Origin: Paracoccaceae bacterium Fryx2
GTDB taxonomy: Bacteria; Pseudomonadota; Alphaproteobacteria; Rhodobacterales; Rhodobacteraceae
Assembly: GCA_032334235.1 (NCBI GenBank)
Contig: JAVSGI010000005.1
Coordinates: forward strand, 2,542,001 to 2,606,000
Reading direction: 5' to 3'
Length of the DNA: 64,000 bases
In this document: positions 9,233-18,817 of the stretch, one piece after another
How the letters are laid out: every line of letters starts with the position of its first letter
How positions within the stretch are numbered: position 1 is the stretch's first letter
Translations under genes and position numbers: made by a program
Notes under the pieces: model-generated
The model's input: only the letters and a program-made list of their open reading frames with translations
What the model was told of the DNA's origin: nothing
The model's database searches: none

Positions 9233-9787
9233 TTACTTTGGGCTGCGCTTGGCGAGGATGCGCTGCAACGTGCGGCGATGCATGTTCAGGCGGCGGGCGG
9301 TTTCGCTGACATTGCGTTCGCACATCTCGTAAACGCGCTGGATATGCTCCCAACGGACCCGGTCGGCCGACATCGGGTTTTCCGGCGGCGGCGGCAGGGT
9401 TTCACCGCGTGCCAGCAGCGCATTGGTCACCTCGTTGGCATCGGCGGGTTTGGAAAGGTAATCCGTCGCGCCGATCTTCACCGCGGCAACTGCCGTCGCA
9501 ATCGCGCCATAGCCGGTCAGAACCACGATCCGGCAATCGGGACGCCGTTCGCGCAAGATCTCGACCACGTCAAGGCCGTTGCCATCTTCCAGCCGCAGGT
9601 CGACCACGGCGTAGGCCGGGGGACGCGCCTGCGCAATCGCCTTGCCGGCCGCAACACTGTCAGCGGTTTCCGGGATGAAGCCGCGCTTTTCCATGGCTTT
9701 GGCAAGACGCTTCACGAAAGGCTCGTCGTCATCGACAAGCAGAAGCGTCCTGTCGGCCCCAAGCTCGGCGCCCAATTCCTCAACCAT
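9233..9787 (-). CDS. regA: global redox response regulator RegA/PrrA/ActR
   Basis: 184-residue response regulator of the RegA/PrrA/ActR family, the DNA-binding partner of RegB. It controls photosynthesis, respiration, carbon and nitrogen fixation genes by redox state. The receiver has the acidic pair in LLLVDDDEPF (about 16-25), the phosphoacceptor Asp in VVDLRLEDGNG (about residue 63), the LTGYGAIATAV switch region and Lys in YLSKPAD. The C-terminal Fis-type helix-turn-helix (NVSETARRLNMHRRTLQRIL) is a hallmark of this family and nearly invariant. The ATG at 9787 is preferred over an in-frame start at 9832 on family length. It sits 76 bases downstream of senC. Confidence 0.96.
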   Translation of the reverse strand: MVEELGAELGADRTLLLVDDDEPFVKRLAKAMEKRGFIPETADSVAAGKAIAQARPPAYAVVDLRLEDGNGLDVVEILRERRPDCRIVVLTGYGAIATAVAAVKIGATDYLSKPADANEVTNALLARGETLPPPPENPMSADRVRWEHIQRVYEMCERNVSETARRLNMHRRTLQRILAKRSPK

Positions 9788-9863
9788 GCTGACATCCCCT
9801 GTCCTGCGCGTGTCCGCAGACCGTAAGCCCATTTTGCGCAGAGGTCAAACCGCGCTGACATAT

Positions 9864-10478
9864 TCAACCGGCATTGAGCACGCAAGCCACACGTTCGGCC
9901 ATCTGGTCCGGCGTGACCTCGCGTTTGAAGAAATCGACGAAGCCGGTTCCGGGCAGCACCAGATAGGTGAAAGTGGAATGGTCGATCAGATAGTATTCCT
10001 CTGTCGGGTCCTGGATCTTGAAGTATGTCTTGTAGGCCAGCGACGCCGCCTTGACCTGTTCGAGGCTGCCGGTCAGACCGACCATCCGGGGGTGCATGTT
10101 GTCGGTGAACTCGGCCATCACTTCGGGCGTGTCGCGCGCCGGATCGACCGAGATGAACACCGGCGTCACCTCCAACCCCTGTTCTTCCAGAATATCCACC
10201 GCTTCGGCATTGCGGGCATTGTCGAGCGGACAGACATCGGGGCAGAAGGTGTAGCCGAAATAGACCAGCGACGGCCGGGTGATCACCTCGGCATCCGTGA
10301 CCGTTGCCCCGGTTTCGTCGATCAGGGTGAACGGCCCGCCGATCGCGCCCCCGGCGACCTGCCCGCCGCGGCATTCGCTGTAGATGTCGGCCCCGCCGCG
10401 GAAGAACGCCGCCCAGACGGAAACGCCCACAATCACCAGCGTCATGGCCGCAGCCAGCCCTGCACTCAGCCTCGTCAT
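9864..10478 (-). CDS. senC: SCO/SenC/PrrC copper chaperone
   Basis: 204-residue membrane-anchored thioredoxin-fold protein of the SCO1/SenC/PrrC family, needed for copper delivery to the CuA centre of cytochrome c oxidase. A single N-terminal membrane segment covers about residues 7-26. The copper-binding pair is in TFCPDVCPLDN (Cys at about 79 and 83), with the third ligand His in YLIDHSTFTYLV. It lies in the classical senC-regA order and is divergent from regB. In Rhodobacter it also affects RegB signalling. The ATG at 10478 precedes the hydrophobic anchor; a TTG further upstream is unlikely. Confidence 0.95.
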   Translation of the reverse strand: MTRLSAGLAAAMTLVIVGVSVWAAFFRGGADIYSECRGGQVAGGAIGGPFTLIDETGATVTDAEVITRPSLVYFGYTFCPDVCPLDNARNAEAVDILEEQGLEVTPVFISVDPARDTPEVMAEFTDNMHPRMVGLTGSLEQVKAASLAYKTYFKIQDPTEEYYLIDHSTFTYLVLPGTGFVDFFKREVTPDQMAERVACVLNAG

Positions 10479-10588
10479 CGGTTGCCGCCTCCACATGCCG
10501 CCCGCGTTCTTTCGGGCGGCACCATTGAACCAGCAAGCGGCCTCGCTTAACAAGGGGCAATATCGACCTGCGATCGCAAGGGCATTTC

Positions 10589-11977
10589 ATGTTCTCTCCC
10601 AAACTCGGCCTGCTTTCGCGGGAAACCCATGGCGACTGGGTCCGGCTGCGCACCCTGATCGTGCTGCGCTGGATGGCGGTCACCGGTCAGCTTGCCGCGA
10701 TCACGGTGGCCGACCGCATCACCGGGCTCGCGCTGCCGCTCGGGCTTTGCTACCTGGCCGTGGGGGCGGCGATCATCGCCAACCTGGTGTCGATTTTCGT
10801 CTATCCCGAGAACAAGCGCCTGTCCGAGGGCGAGGCGCTGATGACGCTGCTGTTCGATCTGGCCCAGCTATCGGCGCTGATCTTCCTGACCGGCGGGCTG
10901 ACAAACCCGTTCGCGCTGCTGCTGCTGGCCCCGGTGATCATTTCCGCCAGCGCGCTGCAACTGCGCACCACGCTGATGCTGGGGCTGATCGCGATCGGGA
11001 TGGTGACCTTCGTTGCAAGCTACAACCTGCCCCTGCATTTCCAGACCGGAGAGATGCTGGTCATTCCCGAGCTGTTCGAGTTCGGGTTCTGGCTGTCGAT
11101 CGTGATCGGCATCCTGTTCCTCGGGCTTTATTCGCGGCGGATCGCGACCGAAATCCGGTCGATGTCCGAGGCGCTGCTGGCCACCCAGATGGCGCTGGCA
11201 CGCGAACAGAAGCTGACCGACCTTGGCGGGGTGGTGGCGGCTGCGGCGCACGAACTCGGAACACCGCTGGCCACGATCAAGCTGGTCAGTGCCGAAATGA
11301 TCGAGGAACTGGATGAATGGCCGGACCTGCGCGACGATGCCCGGCTGATCCGCGATCAGGCAGACCGGTGCCGCGACATCCTGCATTCGATGGGCCGGGC
11401 CGGGAAGGATGACCTGCATCTGCGGCAGGCCCCGCTGGACGCCGTGCTGCGCGAGGCCGCCGAACCGCACATCAACCGCGGCAAGACCATCCTGTTCCGG
11501 CTGGAACCGGGCGTGGGCGGCGAGCGGCGCCAGCTGAACGTCCGGCGCCCGCCCGAGGTGATCCACGGCTTGCGCAACCTGATCCAGAACGCAGTCGATT
11601 TCGCCCGAAGCACCGTCTGGGTCGAGGCGCGCTGGACCCGCACGCGGATTCTGGTCCGGATCAGCGACGATGGCGAGGGCTACCCGCCGCATCTGATCGG
11701 CCGGATCGGCGACCCGTTCGTGCGCAGCCGCCGGTCGGAACAGGATCTGGCGAAGCGCCCCGAATACGAAGGCATGGGTCTTGGCCTGTTCATCGCCAAG
11801 ACCCTGCTGGAACGCTCGGGCGCCGAACTGACCTTTGCCAACGGCACCGACCCGTTCCTGCGGCCCGACGAACGCCCCGTTCGCTGCGGCGCGATCATCG
11901 AGGTGGTTTGGCCGATCGAACGCCTGCTGGCCCCGACCGACCAGCCGCTGGGCGAGAACACGAGGTTCGAGACCTAG
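10589..11977 (+). CDS. regB: redox sensor histidine kinase RegB/PrrB/ActS
   Basis: 462-residue membrane histidine kinase of the RegB/PrrB/ActS family. Six hydrophobic segments occupy about residues 25-185. The quinone-sensing heptapeptide GGLTNPF (GGxxNPF) is at about 102-108. The H-box AAAAHELGTPLATIK gives His 221, and the redox-active Cys is in ADRCRDIL (about residue 261). The ATP-binding domain shows NLIQNAVDF, DDGEGYP and EGMGLGLFIAK. Both redox features match R. capsulatus RegB. It faces senC-regA across a 110-base promoter region, as in other Rhodobacterales, so the two-component pair looks functional although hvrA is broken. Confidence 0.97.
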   Translation: MFSPKLGLLSRETHGDWVRLRTLIVLRWMAVTGQLAAITVADRITGLALPLGLCYLAVGAAIIANLVSIFVYPENKRLSEGEALMTLLFDLAQLSALIFLTGGLTNPFALLLLAPVIISASALQLRTTLMLGLIAIGMVTFVASYNLPLHFQTGEMLVIPELFEFGFWLSIVIGILFLGLYSRRIATEIRSMSEALLATQMALAREQKLTDLGGVVAAAAHELGTPLATIKLVSAEMIEELDEWPDLRDDARLIRDQADRCRDILHSMGRAGKDDLHLRQAPLDAVLREAAEPHINRGKTILFRLEPGVGGERRQLNVRRPPEVIHGLRNLIQNAVDFARSTVWVEARWTRTRILVRISDDGEGYPPHLIGRIGDPFVRSRRSEQDLAKRPEYEGMGLGLFIAKTLLERSGAELTFANGTDPFLRPDERPVRCGAIIEVVWPIERLLAPTDQPLGENTRFET

Positions 11978-12100
11978 TCGCTTGTAAAAATGGCGCCATT
12001 CTCTTTTCTTCCAGTCGCCCGGTTCCGCCTTTAATCTTCTGTTAACTTTCTCCTCTCACGGTTGCTCCTGATCGGGGCTTTTCTCTTTTGGGGATTCGGC

Positions 12101-13684
12101 ATGCAAGTGGACTGGGTGCTCGGCCTGGAGCTTCTGGCGACGGCCGTGTTTGCCGCGGTGGCGGGATTGCTGGCGCTTGCAGCCCTTCAGGCGCGCGGCG
12201 CCGCGTCAAGGGGGGCGATCTTCACAGAAACGGCCGGGGGCACCACCTTCCTGTTCGATGGCGAAACGCTCGTCGATGCCACGCCCGGCGCGCGGGCCCT
12301 TCTGGCGCAAAGTCACGGCAAGGGTTCGCCGTGGGCCCGGCTTCTGGCGGTGCTCGGCCCGCGCTTCCCGGCGTTCGAGACCCGGCTTGGCGCGCTGTCG
12401 GGCGAAGGGCGGATTGCGCTGGCATCGGTCGATTCTGGGCAGGCCCCGCTGATGCTGCGCGCCGAACTGCGTGGCGGTCTGACCCGCATCACCCTGCTCG
12501 ACCCCGAGGCAGAAACCAATCCGCCCGGCGCCGACCCCCTGACCCAGCGGGTGATCGAGGAAGAACTGGCACAGTTGCGCTCGACCGTGACGCAAGCCCC
12601 GATGATGATCTGGCGCGAGGCGGCGGGCGGCGACGTGGTCTGGGCCAATTCGGCCTATCTGCTGCAAGCGGCACGAAGTCTCGACCCCGGGCAGGATCTG
12701 GGCTGGCCCCTGCCGCGCCTGTTTGAACGGACGGCCAGCGCGCAGGGGGCTTCGGGGCAGCGTCAGCGGCTGGAACAGCCCGGCGGCGGGGCGGTCTGGT
12801 TCGACCTGATCAGCTATCCCGATGGCGAGGGGCGGCTGGTCTTCGGCCTGCCTGCCGATGCGGCGGTGCAGGCCGAAGGCCACCTGCGCGACTTCATGCA
12901 GACGCTGACCAAGACTTTCGCGCATCTGCCCATCGGCCTTGCGATCTTCGACAACCAGCGCCAGCTTGCCCTGTTCAACCCTGCCCTGATCGACCTGACC
13001 GGCCTGCCGCCGGACTTCCTGTCGCTGCGCCCGACCCTGTTCGCGGTGCTCGACGCGATGCGCGACCGCAACATGATTCCGGAACCCAAGGATTACCGCG
13101 GTTGGCGCAAGCAGATGAACGAGCTTGAAAAAGCGGCATCCTCCGGCACTTACGAAGAAACCTGGAGCCTGCCTTCCGGTCAGACCTACCGCGTGATCGG
13201 CCGCCCGCACCCCAACGGCGCGCTGGCCATGATGTTCGAAGACATCTCGAACGAGATGTCGCGCACCCGGCGGTATCGCGCGGATCTCGAGCTTGGGCAG
13301 GCGGTGATCGACGCGATGGATGATGCCATAGCCGTCTTTTCGCAGGCGGGCCTGCTGGTGATGTCGAATGCCGCCTATGCAACGCTCTGGGGCCATGATC
13401 CGGCGGCGGGTCTCGGCGACGGGGCGATTGCCACGCTGGCCGCGCATTGGCGCGACAATTCCGCCCCCTCGCCGATCTGGTCGGAGGCCGAGCGTTTCGT
13501 GGCGACACTGGGCGAAAGGGCCGCCTGGGGCGGCGACGCCCGGCTGGCCGACGGCAGGCTGGTGTCGTGTCGGTTCTCCGCGCTCGCGGGCGGGGCCTCG
13601 CTTGTCACGTTCCGGCCCGCGGCACCGGTCGAAGGCACCGCCCCGGCCTTTGCCACCGCAAGGGCCGTGCGCCGGTCTGCCTGA
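12101..13684 (+). CDS. membrane-anchored PAS domain protein without kinase domain
   Basis: About 527 residues. A single N-terminal membrane helix (WVLGLELLATAVFAAVAGLL) is followed by at least two PAS-like domains. One is around residues 270-390 (LPIGLAIFDNQRQLALFNPALIDLTGL, then YRVIGRPHPNGALAMMFEDIS); the next begins AVIDAMDDAIAVFSQAGLLVMSN. No H-box or HATPase domain follows, so it is a sensor without visible output. Related Rhodobacterales PAS proteins at this spot are sometimes compared to DivL. The start is uncertain: a TTG at 12062 is in frame upstream. It follows regB by 123 bases and precedes tsaE by 41. Confidence 0.7.
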   Translation: MQVDWVLGLELLATAVFAAVAGLLALAALQARGAASRGAIFTETAGGTTFLFDGETLVDATPGARALLAQSHGKGSPWARLLAVLGPRFPAFETRLGALSGEGRIALASVDSGQAPLMLRAELRGGLTRITLLDPEAETNPPGADPLTQRVIEEELAQLRSTVTQAPMMIWREAAGGDVVWANSAYLLQAARSLDPGQDLGWPLPRLFERTASAQGASGQRQRLEQPGGGAVWFDLISYPDGEGRLVFGLPADAAVQAEGHLRDFMQTLTKTFAHLPIGLAIFDNQRQLALFNPALIDLTGLPPDFLSLRPTLFAVLDAMRDRNMIPEPKDYRGWRKQMNELEKAASSGTYEETWSLPSGQTYRVIGRPHPNGALAMMFEDISNEMSRTRRYRADLELGQAVIDAMDDAIAVFSQAGLLVMSNAAYATLWGHDPAAGLGDGAIATLAAHWRDNSAPSPIWSEAERFVATLGERAAWGGDARLADGRLVSCRFSALAGGASLVTFRPAAPVEGTAPAFATARAVRRSA

Positions 13685-13725
13685 CGGGCTTGCGGTGCCC
13701 CGGCGGGCGGCGATAAGGTCGCGCC

Positions 13726-14208
13726 ATGCCGGTCGCTGCTTCGCTTTCGCTGTTCCTGCCTTCGGACGAGGCAACGTCCCGGCTGGGGCGCTGGCTGGCA
13801 CACGCCTTGCAGCCCGGCGACACCCTGCTGCTTTCGGGCGCGATCGGCGCGGGCAAGACCCATCTCGCACGCGCCCTGATCCGCGAACGGCTGGGTCATG
13901 CCGAAGACGTGCCGTCGCCGACCTTCACCCTGGTGCAGACCTATGACGCAGGGGGCGTCGAGATCTGGCACGCCGACCTTTACCGCCTGTCGCACCCCGA
14001 TCAGGTGGTCGAACTGGGGCTGGAGGCGGCGTTCGACACCGCGGTCTGTCTGATTGAATGGCCGGAAAGGCTGGGCTCCCTCGCCCCCCCGGGCGCGCTG
14101 CACCTGCATCTTCTGGCTGAGGCCGACGGGCGGCGCGTCACCCTGTCCGGCGCAGGCCGTGCCGCCCTGCTTGACAGGCTTTCCCGCGAATGGGGCGCGC
14201 ATGTCTGA
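13726..14208 (+). CDS. tsaE: tRNA threonylcarbamoyladenosine ATPase TsaE
   Basis: 160-residue P-loop ATPase that drives turnover of the TsaD-TsaB t6A machinery. Visible are the Walker A LLLSGAIGAGKTHLARAL (about residues 34-51), SPTFTLVQTYDAG, the WHADLYRL segment and LIEWPERLG, all diagnostic of TsaE. It overlaps the next gene (amgK) by 8 bases. TsaD is 12 kb upstream at 475, so the pathway genes are split. Confidence 0.95.
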   Translation: MPVAASLSLFLPSDEATSRLGRWLAHALQPGDTLLLSGAIGAGKTHLARALIRERLGHAEDVPSPTFTLVQTYDAGGVEIWHADLYRLSHPDQVVELGLEAAFDTAVCLIEWPERLGSLAPPGALHLHLLAEADGRRVTLSGAGRAALLDRLSREWGAHV

Positions 14209-15217
14209 CCGCGCCGCCCTGTCGCGGGATTTCCTCGCCCGCTCCGGCTGGGGCGATGCGGATCGCGCCTTCCTTGCGGGCGATGCCTCCGACCGGTCTT
14301 ACGACCGGCTGCGGCGCGGAGGACAGACCGCCGTGCTGATGGATGCCCCGCCGGGCAAGGGCGACGACCCCGCCGTCTTCCTGCGGATCGCGGCCCATCT
14401 GCGCGGCCTCGGCCTGTCGGCGCCAGAGGTGCTGGCGCAGGATCTGGCGCATGGCTTCCTGCTGCTGGAGGACCTGGGCGATGCCCTTTATGCCCGGCTG
14501 ATCCCTGCCGATCCGGCAGCCGAGATGCCGCTTTACGCCGCCGCAACCGATGTGCTTGTGCATCTTCAGGCGCATCCCGCCCCCGACGGCCTGCCCGACC
14601 TTTCGGCAGGGGACTGGGCGCGCGCGGCGGATTTCGCGCTGGACTGGTATCGCCATGCCATCACCGGCGACCGCTGCGATACCGGGCCCTTGGTCGCCAC
14701 GCTGGCCGACCTGCTTGCCACTTACGCCGACGGCCCGCGCGTGATGATCCTGCGCGATTACCACGCCGAGAACCTGCTCTGGCTCCCTGGGAGCGAGGGG
14801 CTGCGGCGGGTCGGCCTGCTCGATTTCCAGCTGGGGCAGATGGGCCAGCCGGGCTACGATCTGGTCTCGCTGTTGCAGGACGCGCGCCGCGACGTGTCGC
14901 CGGAAACCGGGGCCGCGATGATGGCGCGGTTCACCACGGCGACCGGGGCCGACCCCGAAAGCTTCGCCCGCGCCTGTGCCGTGCTTGGCGCCCAGCGCGC
15001 CCTGCGCATTCTGGGCATCTTTGCCCGGCTGTGCCTGAAGGACGGCAAGCCGCAATACCTGCGGCTGATCCCGCGCGTCTGGGGCCAGTTGCAGCAGAAC
15101 CTCGCGCATCCCGCGCTGGCCCCGTTGCGCACGATCTGCGACAGGCTGTTGCCGGAGCCCACCCCCGACCGGCTGGAAAGGATCGGCAGGCAATGCGGAA
15201 CGACCCCGAAGCCCTGA
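14201..15217 (+). CDS. amgK: aminoglycoside phosphotransferase family kinase, AmgK-like
   Basis: 338-residue APH-fold kinase. The next gene is a MurU-like nucleotidyltransferase, and that pair defines the AmgK-MurU route that recycles N-acetylmuramic acid from peptidoglycan (AmgK phosphorylates the sugar anomeric position). Visible are FLAGDASDRSYDRL at the N-terminus, the catalytic loop MILRDYHAENLLWL and the metal-binding LLDFQLGQMGQPGYDLVS. It starts on the ATG at 14201 inside the tsaE 3' end and overlaps murU by 25 bases. Substrate assignment relies on the gene pair. Confidence 0.85.
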   Translation: MSDRAALSRDFLARSGWGDADRAFLAGDASDRSYDRLRRGGQTAVLMDAPPGKGDDPAVFLRIAAHLRGLGLSAPEVLAQDLAHGFLLLEDLGDALYARLIPADPAAEMPLYAAATDVLVHLQAHPAPDGLPDLSAGDWARAADFALDWYRHAITGDRCDTGPLVATLADLLATYADGPRVMILRDYHAENLLWLPGSEGLRRVGLLDFQLGQMGQPGYDLVSLLQDARRDVSPETGAAMMARFTTATGADPESFARACAVLGAQRALRILGIFARLCLKDGKPQYLRLIPRVWGQLQQNLAHPALAPLRTICDRLLPEPTPDRLERIGRQCGTTPKP

Positions 15218-15894
15218 TGCTGTTCGCCGCCGGTTTCGGCACCCGGATGGGTGCGCTGACCGCAGACCGGCCGAAGCCGCTGATCCCGGTGGCCGGGCGG
15301 GCACTGATCGACCATGCGCTGGCGCTGGCCGATGCGGCGGGCATCACGCGCAAGGTGGTCAACCTGCACTACCTGCCCGACCGGCTTGCCGCCCACCTTG
15401 CCGCCCGCCCCGATGTCGCCCTGTCCTGGGAGCGTGACCGGATCCTCGATACCGGCGGCGGTTTGCGGGCGGCGCTGCCGCTGCTGGGCGACGGCCCGGT
15501 GCTCACGCTGAACACCGATGCGGTCTGGACGGGGCAGAACCCGCTGACACAACTCCGCGCCGCCTGGGATGGCGCGCGGATGGATGCGCTGCTGCTGGTC
15601 TTGCCGGTGGGCGCGGCGCAGGGGCACCCCGCCCGCGCCGACTTCACGCTCGACGGGCAGGGCCGGATTGCGCGGGCCGATGGGGCCGAGGGCTTGGTGT
15701 ATCTTGGCGCGCAGATCATCCGCCCCGACCTGCTGGCGGGGTTTGCCGAGGCCAGCTTCTCGCTCAACCTGCTGTGGGACCGGCTGATCGGGCAAGGCCG
15801 GGCCTACGGGCTTATCCATCACGGCGGCTGGTGCGATGTCGGCCGCCCCGAAGGCATCGCGGATGCCGAAGCCCTGCTGGCTGCCGATGTTTGA
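15193..15894 (+). CDS. murU: N-acetylmuramate alpha-1-phosphate uridylyltransferase-like
   Basis: 233-residue sugar nucleotidyltransferase. The LMLFAAGFGTRMGALTADRPK start is the GxGTRM nucleotide loop with its Lys, followed by PLIPVAGRALIDHAL and LTLNTDAVW (metal-binding Asp). With the preceding kinase it fits MurU, which makes UDP-N-acetylmuramic acid directly and bypasses de novo MurA/MurB. The ATG at 15193 sits within amgK. It overlaps addB by 8 bases, so the tsaE-amgK-murU-addB-addA genes form one translationally coupled string. Confidence 0.85.
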   Translation: MRNDPEALMLFAAGFGTRMGALTADRPKPLIPVAGRALIDHALALADAAGITRKVVNLHYLPDRLAAHLAARPDVALSWERDRILDTGGGLRAALPLLGDGPVLTLNTDAVWTGQNPLTQLRAAWDGARMDALLLVLPVGAAQGHPARADFTLDGQGRIARADGAEGLVYLGAQIIRPDLLAGFAEASFSLNLLWDRLIGQGRAYGLIHHGGWCDVGRPEGIADAEALLAADV

Positions 15895-18817
15895 CATGCC
15901 CGGCCCCCGCCTGTTCGCGCTGCCGCCCGGTGTCGATTTCCCGGCGCTGCTGGTGCAGGGTCTGCGTGAAAGGCTGGCGGGCCAGCCGCCCGAGGCGATG
16001 GCGCAGGTGCAGCTTTTCGTCAACACCCAGCGGATGCGACGGCGGATCACCGACCTGTTCGCCGCGCAAGGTGCCGGTTTCCTGCCTCGCCTTCGGGTGG
16101 TCACCGATCTGGGGCCAGAGGCGGCGCTGGCCGGTCTGCCCCCCGCCGTTCCGCCGCTGCGGCGCAGGCTGGAGCTTACGCAGCTTGTCGCGCGCCTGCT
16201 GGATGGGCAACCCGATCTCGCCCCGCGCGCCGCGCTTTACGATCTGGCCGACAGCCTCGCCACCCTGATGGACGAGATGCAGGGCGAAGGCGTCAGCCCT
16301 GCCACGATTGCGGCGCTCGACGTGTCGGACCATTCGGCGCACTGGCACCGCACGCAGGCGTTCATGGCCATCGTCGCGCCGTTCTTCGCCGGAACCGAGG
16401 CGCCCGATTCCGAAACCCGGCAGCGAATGGTGGTCACGGCGCTGGCCGCCAGCTGGGCCGCAGATCCGCCGCCGGGGCCGGTGATCGTGGCAGGCTCCAC
16501 CGGGTCGCGCGGCACCACGGCGCTCTTGATGCAGGCGGTGGCCGGGCTGCCGCAGGGCGCGCTGGTGCTGCCGGGGTTCGATTTCGACCTGCCGGGCACG
16601 GTGTGGCAGGGGCTTGGCGATGCGCTGACCGCAGAGGATCATCCGCAGTTCCGCTTCCGCCGCCTGATAGATGCCTTGGGTCTTTCCCCCGGCGACGTGG
16701 CGCCATGGGTTACGGCGGATGCGCCCAGCACGGCGCGCAACCGTCTGATTTCGCTGTCATTGCGCCCAGCCCCCGTCACCGACCAATGGCTGACCGAAGG
16801 CAAGCGTCTGCCCGATCTGGGGCAGGCGACGGAAGGCATGACCCTGATCGAGGCGCAAACGCCAAGGGCCGAGGCGCTGGCCATTGCCCTGATCCTGCGC
16901 CATGCCGCCGAGCAGGGCCGCCGGGCGGCGCTGATCACCCCCGACCGCAACCTGACCCGACAGGTCACTGCGGCGCTGGACCGCTGGGGCATCCTGCCCG
17001 ACGATTCCGCCGGGCGGCCGCTGGCGCTTTCGGCACCGGGGCGGCTGTTGCGCCATGTCGCGGGGCTGATCGGGCAGCGCCTGACCGCCGAGGCGCTGCT
17101 GACCCTGCTGAAGCATCCGCTGACCGCCAGCGGGGCGGCCCGGGGCACGCATCTGCGCTTCACCCGTGATCTGGAACTGAAGCTGCGGAAATACGGGCCG
17201 CCCTTCCCCACCGGCGCGGTGCTGACTGAATGGGCGGCCACCCGGCCCGACCCGCTGGCACTGCCCTGGGCCGAATGGCTGGCCGGGGCGCTGGCGGGCC
17301 TGGAAACCATCGGCCCGCGCCCGCTGTCCGACCATGTGGCACAGCATCTCGCCCTGACCGAAACGCTGGCGCGCGGCCCGGATGGCGCCACCTCCGGCGG
17401 CCTCTGGCTGGAAAAGCCCGGCGAGGCGGCACTGGCCGCGATGGCCGAATTGCAGCGCGAGGCCCCGCATGGCGGCACCCTGACCCCCGCCGACTACCGC
17501 GCCCTGTTCGAGGCTATCCTCGCCAAGGGCGAGGTGCGCGAGGATGTCCAGCCCCACCCGCATCTGATGATCTGGGGCACGCTGGAGGCGCGGGTGCAGG
17601 GCGCCGATCTGGTCATCCTCGGCGGGCTCAACGATGGCATCTGGCCGCAGATGCCGCCGCCCGACCCGTGGCTGAACCGCCAGATGCGGCTGCGTGCCGG
17701 GCTCTTGCTGCCCGAACGGCGGATCGGGCTGTCGGCGCATGACTATCAGCAGGCCATAGCCGCGCCCGAGGTGGTGCTTACCCGCGCGCTCCGCGATGCC
17801 GAGGCGGAATCCGTGCCCTCGCGCTGGCTGAACCGCTTGCAGAACCTGCTGGGCGGCTTGCCCGCGCAGGGCGGGCCGCTGGCGCTGGCGGCAATGCAGG
17901 GGCGCGGGGCGGGCTGGCTGGCGCTGGCCGCGCGGCTGGAACTGCCCGAGGCGACCTTGCCCCCCGCCAAGCGCCCCGCGCCGCGCCCCCCGGTCGCCGC
18001 CCGGCCGACCGAACTGGCGGTGACCGGCATCCGCACCCTGATCCGCGACCCCTATGCGATCTATGCCCGCTACATCCTGCGGCTGAAGAAGCTCGACCCG
18101 CTGAAGCAGAGCCCCGATGCCCGGCTGCGCGGGTCGCTGCTGCACACCATCCTGGAACGCTTCGTGAAAGACCGGCCAGAGGAAACGCGCGCCGAGGCCC
18201 GCCTCCGCCTGATGGATATTGCCGAACAGGTACTGGTGACCGAGGCGCCGTGGCCCGCTGCCCGTGCCCTGTGGCGGGCGCGGCTGGACCGGTCCGCCGA
18301 TTTCTTCCTGACCGCCGAGGCGGCGCAGGCCGGTGTGCCGCTGGTGATCGAAACCCCCGGCCACGTCACCCTGACCCCCCTGCCCTTCACCCTGACCGCC
18401 AAGCCCGACCGGATCGACGCGCTGCCCGATGGCCGGGTGCACATTCTCGACTACAAGACCGGCGCGCCGCCGACCGCCAAGATGCAGGCCGCCTATGACA
18501 AGCAACTGTTGCTGGAGGCCGCGATGGCCGAACGCGGCGCCTTTGCGGCACTGGGTGGCCCGCGCGAGGTAGCGCGGATCAGCTATATCGGGCTGGGGGC
18601 CAGCCCGAAGGTCGAGGAAACCGTGATCTCGCAAGACATGCTGGGTCGCGTCTGGGAAGACCTGCACCGGCTGATCGCCCGCTATCTGACCCATGATCAG
18701 GGCTACGCAGCCCGCCGCGCGGTGTTTGAAGAACGATTTCCCGGCGACTACGACCACCTTGCCCGCTACGGCGAATGGGAGATGAACGCCTGGCCAGAGC
18801 CGGAGGATGTGGGATGA
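15887..18817 (+). CDS. addB: double-strand break repair protein AddB
   Basis: 976-residue AddB subunit of the alphaproteobacterial AddAB helicase-nuclease that resects DNA breaks for RecA loading. It starts MFDMPGPRLFALPPGVDFP, typical of the alpha-type AddB. The C-terminal RecB-like nuclease is visible as DRIDALPDGRVHILDYKTG followed by KQLLLEAAM. Upstream, the LVILGGLNDGIWPQ segment resembles the inactivated-helicase region of the family. The start at ATG 15887 overlaps murU; ATG 15896 is a shorter option. It overlaps addA by 4 bases. Confidence 0.94.
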   Translation: MFDMPGPRLFALPPGVDFPALLVQGLRERLAGQPPEAMAQVQLFVNTQRMRRRITDLFAAQGAGFLPRLRVVTDLGPEAALAGLPPAVPPLRRRLELTQLVARLLDGQPDLAPRAALYDLADSLATLMDEMQGEGVSPATIAALDVSDHSAHWHRTQAFMAIVAPFFAGTEAPDSETRQRMVVTALAASWAADPPPGPVIVAGSTGSRGTTALLMQAVAGLPQGALVLPGFDFDLPGTVWQGLGDALTAEDHPQFRFRRLIDALGLSPGDVAPWVTADAPSTARNRLISLSLRPAPVTDQWLTEGKRLPDLGQATEGMTLIEAQTPRAEALAIALILRHAAEQGRRAALITPDRNLTRQVTAALDRWGILPDDSAGRPLALSAPGRLLRHVAGLIGQRLTAEALLTLLKHPLTASGAARGTHLRFTRDLELKLRKYGPPFPTGAVLTEWAATRPDPLALPWAEWLAGALAGLETIGPRPLSDHVAQHLALTETLARGPDGATSGGLWLEKPGEAALAAMAELQREAPHGGTLTPADYRALFEAILAKGEVREDVQPHPHLMIWGTLEARVQGADLVILGGLNDGIWPQMPPPDPWLNRQMRLRAGLLLPERRIGLSAHDYQQAIAAPEVVLTRALRDAEAESVPSRWLNRLQNLLGGLPAQGGPLALAAMQGRGAGWLALAARLELPEATLPPAKRPAPRPPVAARPTELAVTGIRTLIRDPYAIYARYILRLKKLDPLKQSPDARLRGSLLHTILERFVKDRPEETRAEARLRLMDIAEQVLVTEAPWPAARALWRARLDRSADFFLTAEAAQAGVPLVIETPGHVTLTPLPFTLTAKPDRIDALPDGRVHILDYKTGAPPTAKMQAAYDKQLLLEAAMAERGAFAALGGPREVARISYIGLGASPKVEETVISQDMLGRVWEDLHRLIARYLTHDQGYAARRAVFEERFPGDYDHLARYGEWEMNAWPEPEDVG

